A stretch of 64,000 nucleotides of DNA from Trichaptum fuscoviolaceum (Eukaryota > Basidiomycota > Agaricomycetes > Hymenochaetales > Trichaptaceae), in contig CAJSYZ010000007.1 in assembly GCA_910574455.1 (NCBI GenBank), positions 5,265,974 to 5,329,973 on the forward strand. Direction: 5' to 3'. The number at the start of each line of letters is the position of its first letter. Positions within the stretch are counted from its first letter, which is position 1. The notes under the pieces were generated by a model that saw nothing but the letters and a program-made list of their open reading frames with translations, had not been told where the DNA came from and searched no databases. Of this stretch, positions 35,131 through 46,324 are shown in pieces. The position numbers and the translations under genes were made by a program.

Positions 35131-35591
35131 GTAACATGGCAGCATGAGCGGGCGCACCGGCTTACTACGTAGTGAGGACTTGCGAAAACATCGTGAGTTT
35201 TTATAGCGTTGACTTTGCCTTGAGGCTCCAAGTAGTTTCTGTTGTTTTTGGTCGATGATGTAGAGACATGACGTGACTTACGCCTCATTCCGAGAAACCC
35301 TCGCACATTAATGAGAAGCGTTCTCAAGACCAGAGAAGCAAGCGGAGAAACGTGATGCATGGGTGTGGGCAGCAATGATATACAATCTTCTCCGAGAAAT
35401 ATTCGAGCAAAGTTTTCGTGTATAACTGCTACATAAGATGTCGATTACAATTACTATGTCCGTTATTTGATTATGCCTCTGCGTTCATAGTAAGTCAGAA
35501 GTTGCGCATGGCGAAGCATAAACAAACTCGACTGACCTATAATATCGGCTAGGTATATCAAGTTTTTAGATGAATCGTTCACTGCACCCTA
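35131..35591. other. Intergenic gap
   Basis: No coding evidence. It should contain the 3' untranslated region of the FAD monooxygenase. Confidence 0.4.
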
Positions 35592-37387
35592 TTACGAGCC
35601 ATCGCCTTTCTTTCCACCACCAACTAATTTCCTCCAGAATGACATTTTGGTGTTCAAGCTCATCGTCGAACGATCGCCATCCGAGCTCCCCAGCGTTGAA
35701 GTGTCCGGTGAGAATGTCCGCTCGCCATTCAAACTGCGCAATAAGCCCGCGCCCTCGTCCATCCACCAGCGGTCCACATCCGCGTCCGCATCGTACCCAA
35801 ACTGGACTTCGTTCTTCCCGCGATCCGCCCACTGGTTCGCACTCTCTTCATTGCGGCCGCCCCCGACGCGAATCACGCCTTTTGTGTTCGTGTTCGCGCC
35901 CGCTGCAGACGACTGCGTGGTGGCGGCGTGCGAGACGTCCATAAGTGTCTGCCGCGCGGCCTCGACGACCATCGCGCGCTTCATGCTCGTGTCGCGTGCG
36001 GCCTGCTCTGGCCCGTCGGCGAGGTGGAAGATGTACCGGCTCAGCCGCGAGTCTTCCTGCGTCGCGCTGGCACGGGCATGTCGAATTTGTTCGTATGAGC
36101 GTAGATAGGCGGGTAGGTGTGCGATAGAAGTGAGGCGGGAGAGAAGGTTTCCGAGAACAGCTGCATCCTCAATTGCCATGGCTGCTCCTTGTGCACGATA
36201 AGGCTAATACATAGATAACAATAAGTGATTATAAGGCGAATGAGAACGAACAGATCATACAAGCATGGGATGGCATGCATCACCCAGCAATGCAACACGG
36301 CCCTCCGAATGCACCCAAGTTTTGAGGGGCGCTCGTTCAACGAGCTGCCAGTTTTGATTCGCTTGCACAAGTGAGAGGAGTTTTCGAACTCTAATATATC
36401 ATAATGAGTGAATCAATCGTGGACGAAGGTAAAGGAGTACAGCGTACTTTGGTTCGAAATCTGCAAAATCAGCTCGCATCTTCTCTACGTCTCCCTCGGC
36501 CTTCCACGACTCAATCGCGGTATCATCAGGGTGAAGCATAACGAGATTGTATTCCTTCTTAGCTCTCTGCGTAGCTTCGTAAGTTGAACGACTCGATGAT
36601 ATTGTAGAAGGGACGGTTTGCTTACAATGCAGTAGCCCATTATATGTCTGTCGGGGCCCATCCACGTCGTCATTTCCGGCACATCCACAAGGCGCTTTAA
36701 GTCGGGATCCTTCCTCATGACATCTGTTGATATGGTCGCTCTGTAGGCAGCATCTCCGGTCGGCTGAGCCAGCTCCGTCCGTCCGAGGACAGCTTGTCGT
36801 GTAACGCTGTGCACACCATCCGCGCCGATAATCAAATCACCTTCGATAACCTCTCCAGATAAGAGTGTTATAGAGACTTTCGGGTCCGGCGAGGCCTTGA
36901 CAGACTTTACACGCGAGTTGAGGTTAAGGGTGATGCGCGGGTTGGCAAGAACGAGCTCGAGGATGAGTCGGTGGATGTCCGCACGATGCATATGATAGTA
37001 CGGCGCGCCGAGCTCGCGCGCGATACTATCACCCCACCTCGAATAGCCCACAACCGATCCATCGTTATACCGCCTGAACACGATTGCTTCTGGCTGCACT
37101 GCGCACTGCTTAAGTCGCTCGCCGAGTCCCCAGCGGATGAGCAGGCGGGAAACATTCGGCGACACCTGTATCCCCGCGCCCACCTCCCTCAGCTTCCTTG
37201 CCGCCTCAAACACCTGCACCGTATGCCCCGCCTCCGCCAGGCAATGCGCAGCTGCGAGCCCGCCGAGTCCGCATCCGATCACGATGATATTGAGCTTTGT
37301 CGTCGCTTCGCGCCCGTCGTAAAGATGCGGGCGCGGTGCCCTTTCTTTTCGCTCAGCCGCCTGCGCTTGAAAATTTGCTGAAGTCAT
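35592..37387 (-). CDS. FAD-dependent monooxygenase (salicylate-hydroxylase-like, PHBH fold)
   Basis: Four exons (36626..37387, 36448..36566, 36261..36390, 35592..36203) give 540 residues. The FAD-binding GxGxxG is at 38-43 (NIIVIGCGLGGLAAAHCL), with the acidic end FEAARKLREVGAGIQVSPN. IIGADGVHSVTRQ is the DG motif that binds FAD and NAD(P)H. GRVALLGDACHPML and PYRAQGAAMAIEDA form the second FAD-ribityl (GD) motif, split by an intron at about residue 337. Such enzymes hydroxylate aromatic rings or related substrates using NAD(P)H and O2. The C-terminal ~110 residues are an unusual Asn/Ser/Gly-rich tail with no domain. No signal peptide or membrane anchor is seen. It could work in aromatic catabolism or secondary metabolism. 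Confidence 0.93.
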
Positions 37388-38038
37388 GGTGGTAAGCCAA
37401 AGAGTGTATCACGATGGGCCAATGACCTGCAAGAGCCCGAGCAACCAGTGTTATTTCGCGGGCGTGTTTCTTGTTGCTGTAAACAGCGTTACGAGTCGGT
37501 GCCGGGGTCGAGACCCCATCGCGCAACTGCCGGTTGGTTGGCAGAATCAGGTGATTCGGGACGCCAAAGTTCAAGGCGCCCGCACTATCTATCACATCGA
37601 TAATCCTTTGCTCGTCGTCATCGTACACGGTGAGCTCGACGTTGTTGAGGATTTAGAGACAATCCCGAAGCAGTGCGACGATCGCGCAAATCCTCAGAGG
37701 GGCGTATCCACACAGAATTTAGCCACTACCAATAGAAATAGAAGCGGGCTTTGAATTATAGACTCGGAGTGGCTCGCATCTATTCCAAATGTAGAAAAGC
37801 TGAGCCTCAAATTTAGAACGGGCATCTCGGAAGTAGGGCTCCGCAACGTACAACCATATTTTTTATCCCGATAATCCGGGTATGGGCTATGCAATTACGG
37901 CCCGTGAAATAAAAATTGCACACACCATACGGCGGTACTACCGTACGCGACGGCATACAGCCAATACGGGTACGTTGAGCAACACAAAAAGACGGTAAGA
38001 TCCGGGATTGTAAAGCAATTGCCAGTGGGTGTTGAGAC
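37388..38038. other. Promoter region of the FAD monooxygenase and gap
   Basis: Region 37850-37990 contains CCCGATAATCCGGGTATGGG and several near-palindromic GTAC-rich motifs that loosely resemble 22440-22510. No coding evidence. Confidence 0.35.
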
Positions 38039-38552
38039 TCACGCGTTTATCTTGATCTGAGCCTCCTCCATCTTCTTCATGAGGCACGCGTCGCCAATGA
38101 CATGCGCTGCGTTGCGCACATCGCGATACGAATCGTCCCCACTGCAGATCGCTATATGCTCGAAAGGCTTATACGCAAATACGTCCGAGCGTGCGGCGTA
38201 GATGACAGGAGCTGCGGCGTCGATAGAGGGTTAGGTGTGGAGATTGGTTATTTATTGAGATAAAATGCGGTTTGAAATTATTTTATGAGTAACATAGGAG
38301 TTAGGAAAGGGCTGGACACATACCATGCCTTTGGTCGACTTGTAGTGCACGGTCTCTACCAAGCCAGACTTGAGCTTGAACTCAGCGTCAATATTTTGGA
38401 CGACTAATCTATCTTGCACTGTGCCAACGTTCGCCGCCATGTGGTTTGTGTCTCGTCCTTCTTCCAATGCAGGCGGGATGACAGGCTTAACATCGGTCTT
38501 CTCTTGGAAAACAAAACAGGGACGGAGCACCACAACCTCTTCGGGCTCAAAC
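38039..38552 (-). pseudogene. Orphan protein, 3' part of a gene possibly cut by a repeat insertion
   Basis: Two minus-strand segments look coding: about 38320..38552 (LATFEPEEVVVLRPCFVFQ, then VQDRLVVQNIDAEFKLKSGLVE) and 38039..38211 (PVIYAARSDVFAYKPFEHIA, then SGDDSYRDVRNAAHVIGDAC, ending EEAQIKINA). The junction is uncertain; a GTGTCC donor with a GCCGCAG acceptor keeps the frame. No in-frame ATG was found upstream. Dispersed repeat R begins about 120 bp beyond the likely 5' end, so the gene may have lost its beginning. I do not recognise the protein. Confidence 0.4.
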
Positions 38553-38669
38553 GTGGCGAGCTGAATTCTCCAGAATGAACTCGGTTACATGAGCTCATCG
38601 CCTGATTTAACCTAAAATCATGACGACCGTGAATGAGATCATGGTCCCAACTGATAGATCCAATGAGCC

Positions 38670-39130
38670 ACCTGATAATTATGAGCGGGTGTAACCGCTT
38701 TTCGGGTCGCACGAATAAGTCTTCGTTCAACGCAAGCAAATGGCAGCAGATTATGAGCGGGCAAAGAGGCTTAACTGCGCCGACATTGTCTTCAGTCTCG
38801 AAGTCGTCCTTGATGTTGTGGCCGATGAGGAAGAGACGCGACGCGACTTGACGCGTTGCGCTTGCTTTGCAGTAATGTCCTTCGTTGAGAATGCAGTGAT
38901 ATCCTCTAATTTCAAAATATTAAGGGGGGAAGGTAGAGGTGCAAGGAGAACCAGGCGTTTTGGCACATGATGGTAAGTGGGAGAGAAGGACGAGCCCACC
39001 AACTCCTGCGAGCGCGTTTCGAACGCGTTATTTGTATGTGTTGTCCTTGTATGCTCATACCTTTTTCAAGCTTCTTTGATGTTTCAACTTCGGACGTTAC
39101 CGAAACGATCAAACCTTATTTATTTTTAGA
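38670..39130 (+). repeat. Dispersed repeat family R, 3' part
   Basis: Matches the second half of the 9660..10480 copy: GCGGGTGTAACCGC, GTCGCACGAATAAG, TCTCGAAGTCGTCC, GACGCGACGCGACTTGACGCG, AGTGATATCCTCTAATT and the CGGACGTTACCGAAACGATCAAACCTTATTT tail. Confidence 0.65.
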
Positions 39131-39370
39131 TGCATGTATGGTTGGGTGAAGATTTGGATTGATATACATAGATCAACTATTCAGGTACATCATTTATGCT
39201 CTATTCAATATTGAGGTGACCCCCCAACGAACACAGAATACCATCCCTTTATTTCCTCGTCAATTTATTATATTTTCTCATTATAGAGTGCTCTGAGGAG
39301 CTTCCCTCGCAACCGTCAGGCCACACACATGAAGTGCATTGTTTAGACCTTCCGCTTCCATCTAATAATA

Positions 39371-42300
39371 TCAAGCTCCAGATGCCCCAACAGTCGCCAA
39401 TGTTCTCGAGAGGTTGTAAGCCGCCGAAATGAGTGTAACGTGGCTAATGAAAACGCGTAGCGCATGTGAGAGTAAGTATACGACGATCCAGAATGACGAC
39501 AGAGAAGATCAACGTACGTGAACCCCTGTACGGCGTTGCCAAGTCTGTTGTGAGGCAATAATTAATCAGTGAGTAAGTCGAAAGGAAAGGTCCCGACGGG
39601 GAGGAGCTTAGTGACTCACCCTTCTCCCGCAGCTGATATTTCTTCCGTGCAGAGGCCCACGTGGTTTGTATATTGGAGGAAGTCCTAGATGCATGGATCA
39701 GTCGTTATGCCTTCCATGCCGTTACGCGATAAGAATATATCCTCTCACTTCGAACATCGAGGTCGCTTTAATGAGCATCGCGCGATCATATTGACCGGCG
39801 CGCGTCAGAGCCTCCACGCACCAGAGCGTGCAGAGACAGAAGGTTCCTTCCTCTCCGCCAACTCCATCATCAGTCTTGCCAACGTCATAGCGATACACGA
39901 GGTTCTACAAGCAAGTCGCATTAGCACAACTGTGTCCAATACATATATCAACAGAAGGCACATTGGTTGTCAAACCGCCACGCTCCGGAGACTTCAAGAT
40001 CTGCTTCAATGTATTCAAGAACCTATCCTCGGTCTGTAGCATCATACATCACACCGCATTGTCAGATATCCTTAAACGATCACGGGATATGACTCACCGC
40101 AGAGCAGAAAAACACCAATGGCATAATCAGCACCGCTGAGTCGAGGATGTCCTTATCTTCGTAGCTTTGACAAAAGAACTTCTTCTCCTTGTTGTAAGCG
40201 TTGTTCATAATCTCCTCGTACAGCTCATCTCGCGCCAACTGCCACACCTGTCTACGGGGGCAGGGGAGGGAGCGCTTGTCCGCGAGCCGAAGGCCTATAG
40301 GAGAGTCAGATCGATTGAGATATGCAACTGGAGTGGAAATCACCTCTGTCAATCGCAACCCTACGAAAAAGTCATCAATATACTATACACAAACGCTAGT
40401 CAGTAAGAACTTACCACATCATAACCTATCGACGACCAGTACTAATTCCGTACAGTACGCGCAGAAGGGAATAAATATGAGACACACCTTGGAGTACTAG
40501 AAAGACACGTATCAATATCTACTCGAGCTACATGGCCAATTTTCCCTACCGTAAAATGCCTCTGGCGATTTCGCACTTCCCAGATCGAACTTCAAGACAT
40601 TAACCTAATGGCCGATCTACAAACATCTGCCAACTCACAGATCCGGTTGCTTGTAATTCGCGATGACGTCTAATTATGAAGGCTTCAGTGCGGAGGACGA
40701 CGCCAAGGGACGCGTACCAGCTTACATTCAACTCTGGACAACGAAGATACACGGTGTAATCAGCTTTTCGTATGTCAGAGCTATCTGGAGACTGACGCAC
40801 AGTTCGCGAACAGATACCCTTTGTGTTCTTTTCAGTTCAAATACAGAACGCACGACAGTGACGGACGTACCAGGTGTCATATGACTATTAGGTCGTAACG
40901 CTATAGTATTAGTAGAGCTTAAAAATAGCGTAAATTTGATTAGGATTTACCAATGGTCGGCCATACTTTTGGATCATCAGAAATGGGATTGTTAATCAGC
41001 AGTGCGAGACATGCGTACCTTTTGGCCAAGATAGATACAGTCCATGCTGAAAAATCCGGTTCAGCAAACTTACTAGAAACCAGACAAATAGAGCTTACAG
41101 TTCGCCATAAATATCCTGAAGAATAACTTAATATCAAGATTAACGATGATTTAGGTGATAAAACCCGTACCAGCTGGACGTGGTCGGCAGCTCCATTACC
41201 GATGCTTCACGGAAGTCAGACCTTCATCACGGTACTCGGAGAGTTGAAGTGGCTCACCGGACGGGCTTCGAGCCCTTATGTCCATCAAGGTGCGTCAATT
41301 CCAGTTCTTCAAGATCCTTCCCACCTATACTTCTGTCTCGCATACCGTCTCTGATTCCTAACTACAAGCATAGCTCACCGTGGATGGTATACATAATCTG
41401 AAGTGAGCCATCGGCATTGCGGTGCTGAAGTCGCGAGAAGATAAAGTCCATGTAAGCTTTGCCACAAAATCAGCAGAATATACCTCGCATTATATAGCTG
41501 GTACTCACCATTCGCCTCATCAGTAAATCCAAGTCGTATAAGCGCATAGAGAGTGAATGAGGAGTCGCGAATCCATGAGAAGCGATAATCCCTTAGCGAA
41601 CCGTCAGTACCAATCTGATCAAAGATTTTTCGTAACAGAATCGGTGCTTTACCAATTGCGCGTTCCCCCGATATATTCCGGCAGACTGAAAGTCGGACTA
41701 GCCACGATCGCACCAGTCGGCTCATATATGAGAAGCTTCAGGGCTAGAGCGCTACGATGTACGGCTTCCTTCCAGGATCCCGAGTATTTTGATTTTCGGA
41801 TCCACGAAGCCCAGTACCGATTTGTTTCCTGACAATGAATTTTCGTACGCGAATTTTGATATTCAGAATGTCATTAAGTCTTACCTTGAGAAGACCTAAA
41901 AGAAGCGTCTGCGGGAAAGTTAGCATGTAATGATTGATTATAAAAAGATCACGAAGAAAAAGTAACGTACTCCGGTTAAGATCGGATCTTCTGGAGCTCT
42001 AAGCTTAGATGCGCCCATGATTAGATCTGTCCAAAAGCACCCCGCATCAGCCTCCCACATAACCTTGCTTCGCTTATCAAGTCCGATGACGGCTCACTTT
42101 GCATAGAGACGCCCAATTCCTCTGCTTGCTTCCTTGTCGGCTTCGTGGACTTCGCAGGTACACTGCCTTGCGGGGGCGGAACGCGCAAGACAAACGTGAC
42201 GACCTGTCCCTCCTCCAGCTCCATATCACAGCAGGCACCTAGTCCGAGATGCCCTTTGGCACTGAGATCAAGCGTTTGTAGGTTGACGACCGGCACTTTC

Positions 42301-43353
42301 GAGCAAGTGCCCGGCACGCCTTCGTCGGGTGAGATGCATTCGGCGATGTACCGCAAATCGAGAGACAAGTCCTTGGACTGGAAGAGGGCCTTCTTTTGAG
42401 ATCCGGAGCCATCGCTGCGCGGAGAAGTCGGGGGAGACGTAGGTGAGAAGGCAATATCCGCTATGCTTTCGTCGGGGATGATCGAAGTGGTATGCTCAGC
42501 GCGTGCGTAATCGAATGCAGGGCAGCACTCGACTCGGATTGGCATAGTTCCACGCGTGACCTAAAGTTAAACGTATGAGACACGAATAAGAAAGCCGACC
42601 TTAAATTCACGTCACCTCAATACGGCGTATCAACCAGAATAGAAGTGGCTTATGTGGTTCGGGATGATGCTGACGAGGTAGATAATCTGAGGGAAGCAGT
42701 TGTAAGTAAAAATTACAATTCACGCTTAAGAGACACAAGTACCGGTAACTGTGACTATTCCCTGTTCTGCTAAGAATCTGGAAGATGCGAATGAGACGCT
42801 TTCCCGACAAGAGTCGTAATTCATACTTGGTTTGCAAAACCTAAGAAGCAGTCAATTTGTTTTTCGTTAAATAAAGAATCAGCGTCAATCCATACATTAG
42901 AGCTTGGCATGTAAGCCTGCTTTGTCACGAAGTCAATTGTGGGAGTGATTAAAAAGTGACCACCCTAGTATCACGTCGACAGTAATTAATTGCACGAACT
43001 CTTCTCTCTATTTAAAGAATCAAATACCTTGTCTTTATCGAGAATCCGCGCGAAGACTGAGGGTGAGTCAAAATTTGGAACGCAGTAGCTTTCGACTTCA
43101 CGACGTTAGTCTAGACACATGGTGGAGAAGATACACTATTCACTTGAGCCATCTACGCTGACCTATATTCGTCTATTTAAGCTGGTGGGTGGCATGGTAT
43201 GAAAAGGCTACGTACCAAAGCTGCAGTACGCAGATTTCCAATCCTAATGACACATGTCTGCATAAAGTACTCATTGACGCTTGACCGAGCTTACAATGCA
43301 TGATCCGAGATGGGAATATAGCCTCGCTCAGCTCTTGCTTTTCCATCAGGCAT
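39371..43353 (-). CDS. Glycoside hydrolase family 15 protein (trehalase/glucoamylase-like), 32 exons
   Basis: 716 residues. The N-terminal trehalase-like domain has [46 protein letters not shown]. The catalytic (alpha/alpha)6 part has [38 protein letters not shown] (367-376 region), and conserved acids at Glu499 (SIWEVR) and Glu628/629 (GGEEGTF), the expected acid/base pair. It ends [21 protein letters not shown]. Exons: 43295..43353, 43216..43243, 43144..43162, 43028..43095, 42896..42964, 42827..42840, 42743..42777, 42616..42686, 42098..42560, 41971..42026, 41885..41908, 41653..41828, 41509..41591, 41379..41456, 41258..41324, 41171..41204, 41099..41115, 41019..41046, 40951..40965, 40871..40884, 40726..40780, 40639..40649, 40550..40589, 40488..40496, 40415..40425, 40344..40360, 40098..40294, 39962..40033, 39749..39904, 39620..39684, 39518..39544, 39371..39443. 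No signal peptide, so probably cytosolic alpha-glucosidic hydrolysis. Confidence 0.92.
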
Positions 43354-45026
43354 TCTAGATATCTAAGACAGTTGTAAGTCGCCGAAAGTAACGGTCGAGT
43401 TCGAAGCTTCAAAGACGTTGATGTGGTAGGTTGACAAGATGTAATGTACAGTTATTGCGCCCTTTATTGTCGTGGAAGTGTCAGCAAATGATGTATCATG
43501 CGAGGGAGGCGACGCGCGACGCCCGGAGATCGTGAGACGCGTCAAAGTCGTGTTCCGCTCAGAAGCCGGTTACCGTGGACAAATTCGGCACAAAGCGAGT
43601 CGGTTCTTGAATTATATTTCGGCATTTCGGCATGGCAAGGTCTCAATTAAGATGAATTGCTTGAAAATAATGTCTTACAACTTAAGTACAGCATAACAAT
43701 CTTTTCGTCTAAAGAAAGAAGCTATTTAATTTGCTCTTATTTGAAGATAATCAAACCTTCACCGGCTAATAAGTCCGAGGTTTCGAAGAAGAAGGACCTT
43801 TCGAACCGTTCCCCCCGGGTCAAGTTAAAGCGGGCAACCATCCAACCTAAAACTATCTTTGCAATGAAGTCGACGCATGGCTCCACCAGAAGCACCCCCA
43901 TTCGCAGGATTAAGATTTGTTGAAAACTTATCCCACTGTCTGACCTTGCCGTCTCCACGCTTTCACGCTACCTTGCTATTGCAATAGCAAGATCATTGGT
44001 AGCTACCGGTTCAGGGATATTGTCGCGGGAAGTACGCAAGAACCACTGGCATGAATAGTATGTGAGGATCTTACTTATGAGTGTTGTGAGTTTTATGAGA
44101 GAACACTAAAACTTCCTCGGACCCGAGGCTCTGCATCATTGCAATACTAAGTTGCAAATAGACTCTGGAATTGTGCAGAAGAACCGCGGGCATGAAAGTA
44201 TACTCCGTCGACATTTGCGCTATCTTCCCATGACGATGTTTTCGATAAGTATTCTCATTTAAGCTGAACTAGATGAAGCTTCCGTACCTGCAGAAATCAC
44301 CAATGAACAGACTGACGGGTCCGCCTCCATCAGGTCTATGATTCTATCGGTCTAAATGGAACTATTATCAGATACATTTCTCCGCGCCGATCTCTGACCA
44401 GGATCTTCATCAGGTCAACAGTAGCTTACTCGCTTACTCGCCTAACGTTGGCAACGTAGAGTAGACAATCATTATCTAGACTCGTTCTTACCTTAAAGGC
44501 AAATATAGCGATCAGATAGTAGCTGGGAGCTCGGCACATTCATTGCCGTTCGGAATAATAGCGGTTATCTTGATGAGCTATCCCCACACAATATATGGGG
44601 GCGTTGGAGGAGACACATCGATGCCCCGCATTTTCGCAATAGAAGAGAGCGCAGGGATTGCCGAATTTTGACAAGCACCTGAACGAGTCTAATGTATTCT
44701 CCATCGTATCAATGTGAGATTAAGGGAAGTCCGTGGATTCCGTAGCGAAATATTGGAATGGAGGAATGGAGGAATGAAGTGAGTGAGCGGCAAGAGTTCG
44801 CTTAATGCTAGGTGTAAAACAAGCTTGAGATACAAATAATGAGACTGAGTGATTGATGAACACAAACGAGAGAACTTCGGTGACATAGGCTACATGTTCT
44901 AAAAATATTTGCATGGAGAATGTAAAAAAAGGGGATCCGATGATTCAATTATAGAAGTAATTATGGGGGGGCTGCGCAAGGTGCGCATCGCTTATTTACT
45001 TGCGTGGCTTCGTCTTCGGAACGTGG
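43354..45026. other. Intergenic gap upstream of the GH15 gene
   Basis: Contains the GH15 promoter and many short overlapping frames with no motifs, including 43657..43923 (+). A short imperfect repeat GGAATGGAGGAATGGAGGAATGAA lies at about 44755-44780. No gene can be supported. Confidence 0.4.
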
Positions 45027-46324
45027 CTAGTCGGCGACTTCCCTCCAGAGGTTCTCGGTTGTCGCGTCTGGGTCCACGGCGCAAAATCCATTGATAACAC
45101 GGATGACTGTCCGTTCAAAGTCCTGCACAAAGACAAAGCACTTCACGCTTGGACAATAAAGTCGAAACTCGCTGGCGAGGGCCCGGAGTGCCTGGGGAGA
45201 GGGCGGAGGCTCCCAGTCGGAGACTTCGATCTCGACTGTATGGAGGCTGCGGAGGCGCATTAGGAGACCGAAAAACTGGAGACGCTAAAGAACGAAATGT
45301 CGGATCAAGAGAAAACAAAGATATACCAAACGTTCACCAAATAGCAAGGTGGGTCAGCCGCGGAGCACGGATGAGTTAGCGGAGATGAACTGACGGCGAA
45401 CTACATGACTCTTACCTCCAGCCCAATCGGAAGGACCAGCGTGCCCAGGTATCGTAGGTTCGGTAGTCTAGGGACGATTTCTCTCAGGACCGCAAGCGAA
45501 AATTCTTCCGTATACGATGAATCAGCGAGATCCAACGAGCGGAGGGGTCCCGTCGAGCGCTGCAAGGCCGCCAAAAGCTGTGAAAGCTCGGAGGTCTTGC
45601 CACTCGTGTCTTCGCGTGAGAAGCATGTCTTGATTCGGGTAACTGGTCGCCCCGGTACTAGAGCGGCCATGGCATCGGTGAAGCTGCATTCTATAGCGGA
45701 CAGCTTGGATAGAGAATGCGGATGGATCGTCGGAGTCGTGGGTGTCGGAACTGCATTGTCCTCTTCCTCCTCTTCCCCCTGGCGTATTCCAGGAAGATTC
45801 GCGGTGTAATCAGCTAGATAGAGGTCCATGAGCACGGACTGTGAATTGAGGAACTCAACGAGGTCCGAGTCCCAGGCGAAGTCGCTATGGAAGGCGCGAA
45901 GCTGAAATTCGCAGCCTCTTAGAATCCAAGCTCGCGTCGATTCGCCGTCAATGTGGATGTTGAAGAAGCGTAGGTGGGACAAATGCCGTAAAGCTGCAGC
46001 AAGCGAAACCCAGAAGTCCTCAGGGAGCCAGATATCGTCTTCTTCGCTTCCTTTCCCTTCAACGTCTTCCTCGTCGTCCTCCCTGTCTTCGCGGGCCAAA
46101 GCAAATACGGTGAGTGCTTCAACAAGTATAGCAAGACGATCTTGGCTGGACAAAATGGAACAGAGTTTGACCGTTTGCCGAGGGTCACGCATGAGAAGCG
46201 TATTATATAAACTGGGTTCGGCCGCTCTTTGAAAAGCTTTGGAAACTCGGGCGAGTGAGCAGAGGTCAGACCGGTTACCGACATGCCGTACGATGAGCTG
46301 GTATACCTCTCTTGAAAGTTCCAT
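45027..46324 (-). CDS. F-box protein (leucine-rich-repeat-like C-terminus)
   Basis: Two exons (45416..46324, 45027..45284) give 388 residues. The F-box is at the very N-terminus (MELSREVYQLIVRHV, then DLCSLARVSKAFQRAAEPSLYNTL). An acidic insert follows (REDDEEDVEGKGSEEDD), then leucine-rich segments (LRHLSHLRFFNIHI, LVEFLNSQSVLMDLYLADY, GPLRSLDLADSSYT, PRLPNLRYLGTLVLP). They suggest irregular leucine-rich repeats, as in many fungal SCF substrate adaptors. A second acidic patch, QGEEEEEDNAVP, precedes a Thr/Pro-rich run. The ATG at 46324 directly precedes the F-box; the frame is open a few codons further but without ATG. The substrate is unknown. Confidence 0.83.

Noticed and set aside
45405..46232. 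Plus-strand frames opposite the F-box gene
   Set aside because: Antisense shadows; the minus strand carries the F-box and leucine-rich pattern.
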